A stretch of 64,000 bases of DNA from Sisyra terminalis (taxonomy: Eukaryota > Arthropoda > Insecta > Neuroptera > Sisyridae), in contig OY292275.1 in NCBI GenBank assembly GCA_958496175.1, positions 54,451,701-54,515,700 of the forward strand. Direction: 5' to 3'. The notes beneath the pieces were generated by a model. It was given only the letters and a program-made list of their open reading frames with translations. It was not told the origin of the DNA and ran no database searches. Shown here one piece after another: positions 49,641 through 61,379 of this stretch. Both the position numbers and the translations under genes were made by a program. The first letter of the stretch is position 1, and each line of letters opens with the position of its first letter.

Positions 49641-50364
49641 ATAGAAATTATAATTTTTCGGAAAACATCTCTTTAGCAATTGGGGTTGAAAAGGATAAGC
49701 CCGTTAAAAGATAAGTTCTGGTATTTTCTAATGGAAAACCGAAAGTATGAACTGTAAAAGTGTTTAATTTTCTTTGAAATTGTTAAAAATAATAAGAACA
49801 CGAACATGACCTTAGTCATGATCCTTCAAAATTGTTACAAATATTCTTTTAGAAAAAAAGTCTTTCAAAATAAACGTATAAATTTATACGAAAATTTTGA
49901 TTATAAAAACCAATAAAACTATATTACCTTTCTGGGCAAAGCAGGTGGGTACTCTTCCCCTAATTCACTATAGCTAATTATCACACCACAAGGTGGTAAA
50001 TATCGTTTAAAAAAAACAATATACTTATTTCAAACTAAAATTGAACAAAGCTACCGAAATTTACTAGTACTTATAATTTTACTGATATTACCTGTTTCAT
50101 ATTTACCCAACACTCATCTTAAACATAAACGCCATAGTAAGTTTTAATGGTTTCATAACATTAAACTTAACAACAAAATCTCCATTTTCGCATCTAAATA
50201 AATAATACCACCAAAAACCAACCAAAAAAAAAAAATTTCCAACCCCTTATCACACTTCAATTAGAACCTCTCCGAACAATTAGTCACCAAATTAAACCAT
50301 CTTAATCCATCTGTTTGAATTGGCAACCACGATTTAATTAAAGACCTAAAGATCTCCAATAAAA

Positions 50365-50616
50365 ATGCGAATTTACCAGCAACCAAACTGCAATTTAATT
50401 AAAGTTGACGTCACTGAAACATCAACGACAAACGCACCACTCAATTTTCGCATAGCAATTGATTATTTGCCAGCAAATGTTTCAATCAACCCCGTTCTAT
50501 GCATAAATTTAACGCTTAAACGCGCCACCAATCTACGCTTTCGCTACGTTCGCAAACACAAACAAACCTACCCCCGGTTCCCTCGCACGCCACTGTTTTA
50601 CACCCCTCGAGCATAA
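50365..50616 (+). CDS. Unassigned 83-codon ORF downstream of alpha-tubulin
   Basis: ATG with AAAA before it. The frame runs to TAA at the edge of a GC-richer block 155 bp from the tubulin stop, converging with that gene. The C-terminal half is basic and Pro-rich (RYVRKHKQTYPRFPRTP). No family recognised. The stretch also contains a CRE-like TGACGTCA at 50406-50413, so it may be regulatory DNA rather than coding. Confidence 0.2.
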   Translation: MRIYQQPNCNLIKVDVTETSTTNAPLNFRIAIDYLPANVSINPVLCINLTLKRATNLRFRYVRKHKQTYPRFPRTPLFYTPRA

Positions 50617-50723
50617 CGAGGATTATATCCCTTTTATATTTGCATTTAGTGTGGGTTTCATTTTCTAGCAACAACGAAAAGCTGAAAAATAAACATCACA
50701 ACGACGCGAGCTTTCCATGCAAA

Positions 50724-50729
50724 TTTATT
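50724..50729 (-). promoter_or_regulatory. Polyadenylation signal of the alpha-tubulin gene
   Basis: On the minus strand the hexamer AATAAA lies about 42 nt downstream of the tubulin TAA, a normal position for a short 3' UTR. This supports the gene being transcribed rather than a dead retrocopy. Confidence 0.6.
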
Positions 50730-50770
50730 TCGAACATTTACAACTATAAACGGTAAAGTCAATTTTAGTG

Positions 50771-52096
50771 TTAAAAAACAGAATCGGCACCAACTTCTGC
50801 ATAGTCTTTTTCTAGTGCACCAATGTTATACCTGGCATCATCGAATTCACATTGTTCCATGCCTTCGATGACGTACCAGTGGACGAACGCTCGTTTTCGA
50901 TACATTAAATCAAATTTTATCATAAGACGATTCCATGCTTTAGCAATGGCCGTTGTATTCGATAGCATACAAACGGCTCGATTGACCCGAGCCAAATCTC
51001 CTCCGGGAACTTCAGCCGGAGGCTGATAGTTGATTCCGACTTTAAATCCCGTTGGACACCAATCAACAAACTGGATACTCCGGCGGGTTTTAATACGCGC
51101 GATACACGTGTTGACATCTTTCGGGAGAACATCTCCCCGGTAGAGCATGCAACAAGCGATATATTTTCCATATCGTGGATCACATTTGACCATTTGATTG
51201 ACGGGTTCGAAGCAGGAATTGGTGATTTCTTGCACGGAAATTTGTTCATGATTGACGGTGTCGTTGGATACTAGTGGAGCGTAGGTGACCAGAGGAAAAT
51301 GAATTCGAGGGTATGGAACGAGATTGGTTTGGAATTCGACTAGATCAACGTTCAATGCGCCATTGAACCGCATCGACGCCGTCATCGAGGATACCACTTG
51401 TCCAATCAAACGATTCAGATTTGTATACGTAGGACGTTCAATACTCAAGTATCGACAACAAATATCGTAAATCGCTTCATTATCGTGCATAAAACACGTG
51501 TCACAATACTCCAAAGTGGTATGCGTGGTTAAAATTGAATTATATGGTTCAACAACAGCCGTGGAAATTTTCGGAGCTGGATATATAACAAATTCCAGTT
51601 TCGTTTTCTTTCCATAATCAAACGTGAGCCGTTCCATCAGCAACGACGTAAATCCCGAACCGGTTCCTCCACCAAAACTATGAAACAACAAAAACCCCTG
51701 AAAACTATCGCACGGCTCGGTACTCAAACGAACCCGATTCGAAACCATGTCCAACAATTCGCGTCCAAGAGTGAAATGGCCACGTGCGAAATTATTTGCC
51801 GCATCTTCTTTTCCATTGATCATCATCAACGGATTGAACAAGTCTCGATAAACACCTGTCCGAACCTCATCAATAACAGTGGGCTCCAAATCAATTAACA
51901 ACGAGCGTGGAACAAATTTTCCTGCACCAGTTTCGGTAAAAAACGTCGTGATGTTATCCTCACTAATATAAGGGTTGCAATACGGAATCAACTGCCCATT
52001 TGGACTAATCCCATGCTCAATGCAATACAACTCCCACAACGCATTCCCCATCTGAACACCGGCCTGGCCAATATTCAGCGAAATTACCTCCCTCAT
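50771..52096 (-). CDS. Divergent, intronless alpha-tubulin (441 aa)
   Basis: Alpha-tubulin, the GTP-binding half of the microtubule heterodimer. The ORF is uninterrupted from ATG (AAAG before ATG, A at -3) to TAA. Visible motifs: N-terminal MREV; Glu71; Asp98 in GKEDAANN; the GGGTGSG phosphate loop at 142-148; Glu254, which in alpha-tubulin triggers GTP hydrolysis on the neighbouring beta subunit; [17 protein letters not shown] near 344-360; and an HWYV helix at 406-409. The first 440 residues align with canonical alpha-tubulin without any gap. Odd points: position 40 is Cys, so Lys40 acetylation is impossible; helix 12 has E415Q, G416C, E420D and E423Y; the protein stops at Ser-Val-Phe441, so the ~10-residue Glu-rich tail is absent although a terminal aromatic remains. 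Absence of introns suggests a retrocopy or a lineage-specific duplicate, but the intact frame argues for selection. The divergence is reminiscent of Drosophila alphaTub67C; a germline role is inference. Confidence 0.96.
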   Translation of the reverse strand: MREVISLNIGQAGVQMGNALWELYCIEHGISPNGQLIPYCNPYISEDNITTFFTETGAGKFVPRSLLIDLEPTVIDEVRTGVYRDLFNPLMMINGKEDAANNFARGHFTLGRELLDMVSNRVRLSTEPCDSFQGFLLFHSFGGGTGSGFTSLLMERLTFDYGKKTKLEFVIYPAPKISTAVVEPYNSILTTHTTLEYCDTCFMHDNEAIYDICCRYLSIERPTYTNLNRLIGQVVSSMTASMRFNGALNVDLVEFQTNLVPYPRIHFPLVTYAPLVSNDTVNHEQISVQEITNSCFEPVNQMVKCDPRYGKYIACCMLYRGDVLPKDVNTCIARIKTRRSIQFVDWCPTGFKVGINYQPPAEVPGGDLARVNRAVCMLSNTTAIAKAWNRLMIKFDLMYRKRAFVHWYVIEGMEQCEFDDARYNIGALEKDYAEVGADSVF

Positions 52097-52928
52097 CTTT
52101 CCAAATCGTTCAAAGAATTACACAAAAATTTTGATCTTTTCAATCCTCACAAACAATTTACAAACTCCTCACATGTTGAAAACTACACTCACAAAAAATT
52201 TAGACAAATTCTTACCATTCTACCCACTTGACATTGTTGGTGGGGCAACTACATTTTCATCCCTACGCCACCTAAAAACGTGTGTATCAACTGAAATGGC
52301 AATTAGAAACGTATGCTGGTTGAAAACATAGCGGAAAATATTCATTTCCTCGAAGAACAATAAAGCTTTAATTATATTTCTTAACGACATTAGCTTTAAT
52401 TACTTTAGTTTATTTCTCGGTGCCATTATCTTATAGAGGGAGATGATGTTATTTCGGACCACAATAATGTTTCGAGATGAAACACAAAAGAAACAATATC
52501 AAAATGAAGACGAGGCGAAACCGTAAACGCGTTCCAAGAATGCACCAAAGAAACCGAGTGATCATATAAAACCGAGGAACTTAAACGGCCAATATGGCGC
52601 TGCTACTAGTCGTTTAACGATTTTCCACTAGTAGGATATGGCAGAAAAATGTTTGAGATTTCAATATAGTGTAAATACGTAATGCAATTCGGTTTAGTAA
52701 ACCGGTTATGCAAACGTTAATAAATAATTTGAAGAAATGGTTAATGCATAAATCAAATTGTAGAAAGTAAAAGATCGACGCTATAATTCGCCAAATTGGC
52801 AGTTTTTTTAGAGCGGAAAGAAAAAAATAATGATATATACTGAAGAACCAAAAGCTCAAAATCTTTTTATCTCAAAAACCACCTGTATGAGCTTTCTTTT
52901 ATGAAAGTAGTATAACTTAAGTTTTTTT
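52097..52928. other. Upstream region of alpha-tubulin, no other gene seen
   Basis: This interval should hold the tubulin promoter and 5' UTR at its low-coordinate end. The rest is AT-rich, with a slightly GC-richer block near 52490-52600. No coding frame with a plausible start or known domain was found on either strand. Confidence 0.4.
52289..52294 (-). promoter_or_regulatory. Possible initiator (TCAGTT) for the alpha-tubulin gene
   Basis: The minus strand reads TCAGTT about 195 nt upstream of the ATG, matching the arthropod initiator consensus TCAKTY. No clear TATA box was seen. A GGTAAG between this point and the ATG could be a 5' UTR splice donor. A six-base match is weak evidence. Confidence 0.2.
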
Positions 52929-52930
52929 TC

Positions 52931-53352
52931 GGTATAAGCTTGGATCAGGAACAGCGAAATTTGAGAATTTGAATGGTTTCGATATTATTCCTGTACGTAT
53001 TGTTCACTCGAATGCAATTTGTAGGTAAATTTTGACATGTCAGTAATAAAGTAGTGATTGTTATTTTCAAATATGTATTTATATTGTATTATGTAAAATT
53101 AAATTTTCTAAATAAAGTCTACTTTGGGCAAGTCCACTTCAGCACACCCACAATTTGGCAACGTTGCATTTTCGACTTTGTTTTAATTTAATTCGCGATT
53201 AAATCGGGCCATAATAAAAATAACTGTCGCTTCTTCATTTCTGGGTTGTCAAAGTTTACGTACGTATTGCATTCGAGTGAACAATACGTACCCATTCGGA
53301 ATAGTTATCTACAGTTCGGAATATCTCGACGTTCCTGATCCAAGCTTATACC
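52931..53352. mobile_element. Inverted-repeat MITE with GGTATAAGCTTGGATCAGG ends
   Basis: GGTATAAGCTTGGATCAGGA at the left and TCCTGATCCAAGCTTATACC at the right are inverted; CGTATTGTTCACTCGAATGC near 53000 and its reverse near 53270 are a second inverted pair. 422 bp, non-coding, about 0.8 kb upstream of the tubulin start. Confidence 0.75.
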
Positions 53353-53752
53353 TTTTTTTCAATAATTTAAAGCTGTAAACATACCTCTTATAAAATGGAC
53401 TTAATCTACTTTCAAAAAAATCGGTTGATATTTTTAAATTTTTAGTTTAACACTTGCCTGTACAAGGTTTTCATTTAGTCCACCCCTTTCCTTTAAAGAA
53501 TTTGAGCAAAAAATGTTATATAATTGCAGTTTTCATCAATCGAAAGATCGTCAATTTTCATGAAGACTTAAACAGTCGATTTTGATATGAAAACAATTAG
53601 AAGTATTTAAAAATGTTGGATACTATTGTCTTTTGGTTACTTAGTCGTAAACTATTTCCCTAACTACTAATGCATCAAATAAATTTACTACTTTAATCGT
53701 GGGAAAAGAAGAAAACCCAATAAACTTTGAAATGATTGAGGATATTTTAGAA

Positions 53753-54155
53753 CAGTGGTTCTTCACCTGGGTTTGATCGAACCCCAGGGGTTTGGTGAGT
53801 TAGTCTCGCGGGTTCGACGGAGGTCAAAACCAAGGTTTATAAATTACACAGGTTGCCCCATTAGAAAAAAAAAATGACGTCATACGAAGAATTTTGAAAC
53901 TTGAATCAGTCTGAAGATATATACGAATTTCTTCTGTATACGTCACGTAGCGCATGAGGTCACCTGTGTATTTTATAAACGTTGGTTTTTTTTCTAATGG
54001 AGCAACCTGTGTAGTTTACAAACCTTGGGGTCAAGACACCCTCGACTCATATGATTTTGTGCATCTATGTGTATATACCTATATTATGAATTCGAAAAGA
54101 TCATATTTTATTTTTCAACAGTTTATGAAACTGATGGGGGATCAGTACCACTACT
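53753..54155. mobile_element. hAT-type MITE, right end worn, with a nested MITE
   Basis: CAGTGGTTCTTCACCTGGG at the left and GGGGATCAGTACCACTAC at the right match the element at 35515-36740, together with TTTGTGCATCTAT and AGATCATATTTTATTTT inside. The right terminus is damaged. A 199-bp MITE (53830-54028) is inserted. Confidence 0.65.
53830..54028. mobile_element. 199-bp MITE with CCAAGGTTTATAAATTACAC ends
   Basis: CCAAGGTTTATAAATTACAC followed by AGGTTGCCCCATTAG, and the reverse at the right (CTAATGGAGCAACCTGTGT...AAACCTTGG), are ~40-bp inverted repeats. The interior shares CAGTCTGAAGATATATACG and GTAGCGCATGAGG with 45853-46240 and carries TGACGTCA at 53875-53882. Confidence 0.75.
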
Positions 54156-54861
54156 TTAGAGTTTAGAAGACGGTATAATTTTCAATTTTTCCGATGCCTT
54201 AAATTTTTAACAAGTAATTCAATCTTGATCTTCGTAAATTATACTCGATATTTATACCGGATCACTAGGATATACTTTTATAATACTTTGGTATCCGGAA
54301 CTTCCCTCAAACATATACTCCATATTTAATAGTTTTCTTACATTCAATGTATTCGAATTCAATCGATTTATTTGGGTACTCGAATACTCAAACCCTAATC
54401 TAACATAAATACTTCTGAATTCTCGATTTCAAAGAATTGGTAGATATCATACAGGTTTCTTTCATTTTGGATTCGTTTCGGATTAATTTAAACTGTTAAA
54501 GTTTCTAAAACAGAATTCCATACTGTCCATTAATTGTTAGTATAGTTTGTAGCGTTGCGGGTGCCAGAGGAAGGGAGGAAGTCATGGCCCCGGGTGGCAC
54601 ATGAAAATGGGGTAGCATATTGCCATTAATAATGCTATAAAAGATTTTGCTTTGACAAAAACACGAAAAGTACAGTTTTAAGTAATTAAAGAATTTATAT
54701 TAAAGGTACTAAAATTTTACCAATTTTTTTGGCCAACTATGAAATAAAAGGCAGCAAATCTTCGATCGGTCCCAGGTGACAAAATCACATCCTATACCAC
54801 TGTCCTTGTGATGTCCAAGTGATTATAATAACATATTAGTATAATAAAATAATCATATATG

Positions 54862-55036
54862 TCTACTGGTGGCCGAGTGGTCAAGATGACCACTCCAAAA
54901 CTGGTAAGGGTTGGACTCAATTCTGATATCGAGCAAATTTTCGATATTTCTCGATTACGGATTTTATTAACCCTAGAGTCGCTACAGATCTTAGTAGTTA
55001 TAAAGTAACAGTAAATAACAACTAAAAAAAAAACAC
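54862..55036 (+). repeat. tRNA-derived SINE
   Basis: TGGCCGAGTGG (54870-54880) is a perfect RNA polymerase III A box and GGTTGGACTCA (54909-54919) is a near match to the B box GGTTCGANTCC, 28 bases apart, close to tRNA spacing. A ~110-bp unrelated body follows and the unit ends in an A-rich tail at about 55023-55033. No tRNA cloverleaf with a full acceptor stem was found, so a SINE is preferred over a functional tRNA. Confidence 0.55.
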
Positions 55037-57479
55037 CCGAAAAATTTTTAGTTCGCCTGAGAATAACGACCTGATGGATCCAAAAATTGGTTTAATTTTA
55101 ACGAAATCATGGATCTCCTGCATTGTTCCCTCAGTTCTTGGAACCATAATTATTGAAGACAAATTTACGATCGGAATTAATAATAAATATATTCAATTCT
55201 TATAATGTATAGTTTTCTCTTTTGTCGCTATTTTTTTTATTATAGTATGATTTAGTCGCGAATGAGGCTTTACCAGCTTTAGACGCTTTTAAAAGCTAAG
55301 ACAAAGCCATTTAACCTGATATCGAGTTCAGCCGGTAAACATATACGTTAAAGGTTAAAAAGAAGATGAATCAAAGTAATTGCTGAAGGAATTGAAAGAA
55401 AAATTTAACTGCTAATTAAAATTGGTCCCTAGTTCCTTGTGTATACCTATTTCAAAAACTTTTCAAGTTATGTTCCTTGTCATTTCATTAAAATTGCATT
55501 TGGAAATGTTAAGTTTTGCAATTTTCCGGAACTTACAAAAGAAAATACAAAAATGCATTTGGTCAGGAATAAATTTTTGATGCTAAAAAATCGTAAGTGA
55601 CTTTTATCCCCTGTTTTCTTTAGAAAACATTTTTTTTTCCTTTGATCTGGGGGCCTCTCCTGCGAGTTCCTCTGCGCTGCGTCCTAAAAGGACTATTGCG
55701 CTCCAGTTTAATTTCAGTTCCAGTTGGTCAGGTCTGCCTCTGATATGAATCTCAGCAGACAGTCAACTGGATCTCTGTGTATGTTCCCCAGCTCATGTCC
55801 GGGTGGACTAGAAAACAATATACTAAACATACTAAAAATTTCAAAGACTTTCCTAGGTCCCTAAAAAAGATATTTACCACGGTTTTAAAGAAAGGCGAAC
55901 TTTATCATCTTTTTTCCTGAATCTACATTACATTTCCTTACATAATTGAACTTAACTTTAATTTTATGTTTCTATATACTTACTTAAATGATAGTGCTTA
56001 AGAATTTTTCTGTATTAAGAAATTGTCAATTTCCCTTCGGTTATAATTACCGGCAAGAATAACACGCATAGATCTCTCAACGGATACGATTTATAAGTAT
56101 AATTGGTCCTAGGTTAATACGTTTTTTTTATTCTTTTAATTTCGTTGAATCGAATCACTGTGTCTAATTTTGAAGACGTGATATAAAAAACTTTCTTTAT
56201 ATAAATTGTTACATAATTTCTTGTTGAGATTCCCGACGGTTCATCATCAATGTTTTTTTCGAATATTTGGTTTAGAGGTCAAGATTTCAAACCTCAATGC
56301 ACTGTAGAATGCGAGTGGAACTAAAAGAGCTTTTTTTTTAATTGTGTAACATTCTTTTGTAAGTTCCTTTGTTTTGATTAATTATGGAGGAGTTCTCCAC
56401 CAGTATGGTGGCGGGCCTTAATGAAAAATTTAATTGTATGGGCTTTAACGTGGAAAGTAAAATTTTTAAACGTGCCTGCTCATAATGCATTTAAAAATTT
56501 AATGTTTTATCATTCCACTCGCTTTTATTACACCTTTGTCAATTTGGTTGGAGGCCTAAATTGAGTGTAGGGAAACAGGGAGTGCGGCAACCCTTATCAA
56601 CCGGGACAATTTTATTTCAACTCTTGTGTTTCACTTTCGCTGGTGTCACTTAGCATAAACATGTCTTTGTTGTATCCACCAACCACGAACATTCGGCGGT
56701 GAAAAGCTTAGGTGGAAAATCGATAGCACCTAAAACCATCGTCGTGTCGGATTCGTCCAAACCCACCTATTTTACCTACGAAAATATGACTCTTTTAAAG
56801 TATTTTCCCGTTGACGGATGTTATAGAAAATATTTGACGACTTGTACATGATTTTCATTATATGCGGCTGGTGTTTGTTCAAACGTTGGATGGGCTTTTT
56901 AATGTTTTCGACAAATATTGGTTTGAATCAAGCAAGAAGTAACTTCAATGGCTTATGTTAAATGATTGAAAAAACGAATGAATCAAATGAATATTTTATG
57001 TAATATGTTGCATAATCACTTTTGTTGTATTTCCTTATTTCATTCACATTTCTTTCGGTCAATATTTATCTTTCCGTTAGTTTACACAGAGAATTGATTG
57101 TATTTTTTCGAACATTTTGTTGATTCAATTAAGTATACATATGTACACACAATGAAAGGGAAACGCAACTGCAACTATTTATCTCCAAAAATTAAAGGTA
57201 CTCTTTACCTTATTTCAACTAATGTTCCCTTTATCAATTTTTAAACAGCTAATTTTCAATTCAGGAGTTATAGTTGAAATCTGGAATTTTTCCGAAATTT
57301 TCATATGTTTTTAACAACAGTTCAATTCATATGCGGTGAAAATTTCGTAAAAATTCTCCACTCTGCTTCTTCAAATAAAAATCGTTCATATTAAATTTTA
57401 ACATTGAGTTTTATGGAGCATACAAAAAATGGATGCTTACTTGTATTTATTTTGGGTGAAAAAATAGAATAAAAATAGA
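55037..57479. other. Non-coding, two GC-richer islands
   Basis: 55640-55810 (GATCTGGGGGCCTCTCCTGC onward) is the most GC-rich stretch here and looks like a TE fragment or SINE body, family unknown. 56540-56780 is balanced, non-repetitive sequence, possibly regulatory. No frame with a domain. Confidence 0.35.
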
Positions 57480-57915
57480 AAAAAATGCGTCATAGGACTC
57501 ATTTATTTTGAAAGCGGCGTAAGTCCATTTATATAATGATTCTTCTTGTTGTAACTAGAACAAACTATGTTAATTATTTAACTGCTAAGTTTTCAGAAAT
57601 TACTGATTTCATTTTAGTTGTTAACAAAAACGCCAATTATTCCCTCCGCCTTAGTATCTTATTTAGTTCCTATGGTAAAAAATGATAATACGATAGGGAT
57701 TGTTCTTGAAATGGATTTAACTCACTTTCAAAATAAACGGTGCATATGATACAATTTTTCTTTTTAATGTCAATATAATAGCCAAATGTATGTATGGCGA
57801 CAAAGACAGAGAACGAAAAATGTAAACACATACTAACTGATAGTTGTCATTGGATTCAACTGTCATTTGGTTTTCATTCAATTGTCAATTTTTGCTGTTT
57901 GGCAACTGATGACTA
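57480..57915. repeat. Dispersed repeat with internal inverted-repeat MITE, copy 2 (hAT-free)
   Basis: Reverse-complement copy of 4340-5055. The inner inverted repeats are at 57506-57533 and 57710-57742. The position equivalent to the hAT insertion in copy 1 is intact here (AGCAGTTAAATAATTAAC on the minus strand). The outer part ends with TACTAACTGATAGTTGTCA and a poly-T run at about 57928. Confidence 0.7.
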
Positions 57916-58344
57916 GGTAGGTTTTTGTTTTTTTTTTTTTTTTGTTAGTTGAGTTATTCAGGATGAAATTAAGTAACTTTTAACCCAGTAACCTCAGAGG
58001 GTATTGTGTTTCCTGGATCCTTATTTTGCACTGTTTGAGATCGAGTAGCAGAGTAAACTTCAGCAATCGGCGTACTAGGTCTATTTCGCCTATTCCAGGA
58101 TTTTTTACCTCTAGCCTTTTATTCCAAATGCCAAGGAAGCCATTTCCTCTATATTGAATCTACTAAATCTACATGGATCATTCACATATACTCCAATTGT
58201 ATGTAAGGGTTAGTCTGGTATTAGACCCATTACCACCCCACTTGTTTTCTTGTGAAATTTAATATTTCAGGAGTTAGATTCAGGGATAGTTTTCTCACCA
58301 TTATTTTATTGTATTTTTGTATTTTGCCCAGGTGTTATTAAGCA

Positions 58345-58802
58345 GTGATTAGGGAAACATAGGTATTTTGACCCGGAAACTCCGGGTTTGATGATATTTT
58401 TCCGGACTCCGAATTTTCAATAAAATTCTCTGGGTTAAGTGCTAACTAAAGTAGAAATATGATAACTATAACACAACTGCAATTTAATGTTATATATTGA
58501 TAATTTTTGTAAATTAGTGTTAATTTTCTCTGGACTCTAGTTTACAAAAACCAATCTCCATTTTTTTCGATTTTATTTAAAAAAAATAGTTTCTGCACTA
58601 GTTTCCTGTGGCAACAAATGATTTTATAGTCAAAAAATATATATTTATTGCTTTTATAATACAAAATGAGCCAATAAAGCTTGTGAACGATATTATTATG
58701 AATATTTCTTTAGTTTAAAAGATTTTTTTAATTGAATCCAACTCTCCGGATTTAAATTAAACGATCTCCGGATTTTCTCTAATTTAATGTCGCTAACCCT
58801 AG
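58345..58802. mobile_element. Possible MITE with TAGGG ends and CCGGA repeats
   Basis: TTAGGGAAACAT followed by CCGGAAACTCCGG on the left and CTCCGGATTT...CGCTAACCCTA on the right are imperfect inverted ends. No certain target duplication. Confidence 0.35.
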
Positions 58803-59049
58803 CAGAGCTTTTTATAAGCCCATTTTTGATGGTATGGACTTGAAATCAGCGCTCTCTTGTGGTCACTGTTAGAATTATTCAACTGTGCTCCATATGCCAA
58901 CTTAAAGAGGAGAAAATATATTTTATACAAATATACAATGGAAGGGGTACGACCACTCGGCAAATTGAGGGGAAATGAAAATTCAAATTTAACATAAGGC
59001 TTATGGAGCACGCTTACATTGAACGTAAATGGCCTGCTTAAAGTACCAA

Positions 59050-61379
59050 TAATACAGTGTTTCCCAAAGTGGATTGTTTATTAAATTGTAATTATAAATT
59101 ATACTTTAGCAAAAAACTATTATACGCTGATTCCTTTGCCTATCTAAAATATCTATTACTACTTATGAAGATTATAATACCTTAGGTATGGCAAAGGTTC
59201 CATGATTCGTAAAAACTTTTGTCAGGTCGCTATAAATGCTATAAGAAACCTTTTTAGTTACATTTTACGTTAAATTTAAAGACCACTTTTAAACTGCAGG
59301 AATACATTGAAAATTTTATCGAAAGACGGTGGTACAACAAATCCACTCCTAGTTGAAGCAAATTAAACTACTTTTATAAATGAAACCTAAGAAATTATAT
59401 ACTATCAACTTGAAATAAATTGTAACATTTCGTAGGAATCTCCAACTTCTTAAGGTACTTAATTTTTCAGTTAATCTTTCTAAAATGTAAATTTCCTTTA
59501 AAAGTTTATAATAGAGATTCAGCATAGGTATATATTGAGTAAAAAATACGGGTACTAGATAGTCCGAAGATTAAAAAGTAATAGTCGGAAAAACTATGAG
59601 TTTAAATAACTGAATTTTCATTTGGTCGATGATGTAACTAAATGGGTTGAAAGAAGAAAAAAAAAAACGTTTAAAAGGTTGTAATATTTTTTTCTATAAG
59701 TCATGGACACCAACTTATATTAAGACGCATTTATTTTGTATGAATATTGTTGAAAAATAAAAGCCTTTATTAACCATTATAAGAAATATTAATTTTGCCT
59801 CGTTTTTTTTTCTTGGCAAATTAATGCCTTGCAGCTGTAATCGGTTTAATGATGATCTTTGGAAAAAAAGATTTATAGTCTTTTGATATTCTCTTCCTCA
59901 TTCGCGTTCAGAATGAGTTTCAGATTAATTTATTAATCGAAAGGAAAAAATAATTATTCAATCCAAGTCGCATGAACATTACTCTCGTGTGACCGTCTCG
60001 CAAGGTTCTTGGTGAGTTACTGAAAGCCTTACCACTTGCCCATAGATTCTTGACCTTTCCGTCAAGATTGTTTCTAAACTTGTTCGGTTCGAATCATTCG
60101 AATGAGGAGGAAAAAAAAAACGTATGGATATCGACGCTTTGGAAAAAATTTAGAAAGGTGACGAGTGCGTCAGAATGTCTGCGATCGTTACTGGTTTCTC
60201 AATGAATTTCTTCGGGGTGGAGATATAATGCGTTGCAGGCTGCGGGGATTTTTGCCAAGACGGCAAATTGTCGCGAAATTAGCCTTCAAGTTTGTGCATA
60301 GTTGACATTTTTTGGCACAATTAAGCAAATATCAAATATAATTTCATACCTCATACCCGGCAATTATTAACAATTACCTACAACATTATTAACTACTGGA
60401 AATTTTAATTAAATTATTCAAACTTGGTAGAACTAGGAGGTGCAATACTGATTTGAATCTATAAACGATGATTTCATCGTAAATCCCCTTCAAAAAATTC
60501 AGGGGCAAAAATTATTAAACTTATGTAAATCGCCACCCTTGTTTGGCAATCGAAATACGTAGCTAAAGGCAGTATTAGTTTCAGAACAAATAAAAAGCTT
60601 TATTATATCCAAAGAAAATATTTAATAAAGCCAAAAAATCAATATATTGATTACTCGATTCGAAATAATTTAAAAAAAATGGTCCAACCACGTTTAGTGT
60701 AGAAAAAATTCATCTCAATTCTTATCCAACACTTCATTGATCAGCAGATGTGTCTGCATTGAAAGAGGCTCGTTGAAATTATTTCGTTCATTCTATTATG
60801 TGTGATACACCCTTAATATTTTCAACCCTCTATCGACCCCTTAATTACTAACAATTCAATATCTACCCTCCCGTCCATACAAAATGGCCATCAAAAAGTT
60901 ACGAAATATATTTTTCTTGATATTTTCCTTTTTAGTTCTCAATCCTTTAGAGCACTTTGCCCCAATTAAGTTAGTGGAAAACAAAAAAAAATCAATGTTT
61001 ACAATGCGGTCTACGTGAAAATTGCATTTTAAATAGATATCGGCTTTTCGATACAAAATTCAAACATTGCAAGTTGTGGAAAACATATCAAAGTGGATTT
61101 TTTTGAAGAACTGTTCTAAGAAAAAGAAAGAAATGGTGGTCGGATGAGTTCAACCACGCGGAAAACTAAATCTCCGATAAGACAAAATGCGGAAGACTAA
61201 ATGTAATTGCAAGTTCCTCTTACTATAGCTCTTGTAATAGTCTAAGATTCGGCTGCGAAATTAGTATTAACTTCTACAATAATCTGTACATTTGCAAAAT
61301 TAGTACATGAATAAGGTAGATATTCAAAATCTACTTTTTAAACATTTTTACAAATGGAAGAATACATTTTTCATAAGTA
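59050..61379. other. Non-coding; solitary hAT-like end and a unique block
   Basis: CAGTGTTTCCCAAAGTGG at 59055-59072 is a single hAT-type end without partner. 59970-60330 is balanced, non-repetitive sequence that may be regulatory or an unrecognised exon. Confidence 0.35.

Noticed and set aside
50823..52331. Several plus-strand and alternate minus-strand frames overlapping the tubulin gene
   Set aside because: Shadow frames of the alpha-tubulin coding sequence.
54862..54935. Functional tRNA gene
   Set aside because: A and B boxes are present but no complete acceptor or anticodon stem can be drawn; a SINE explains the body and A-rich tail better.
59055..59072. Second end of a hAT MITE
   Set aside because: Only one hAT-like end is visible; no inverted partner with an 8-bp duplication within the neighbouring kilobase.
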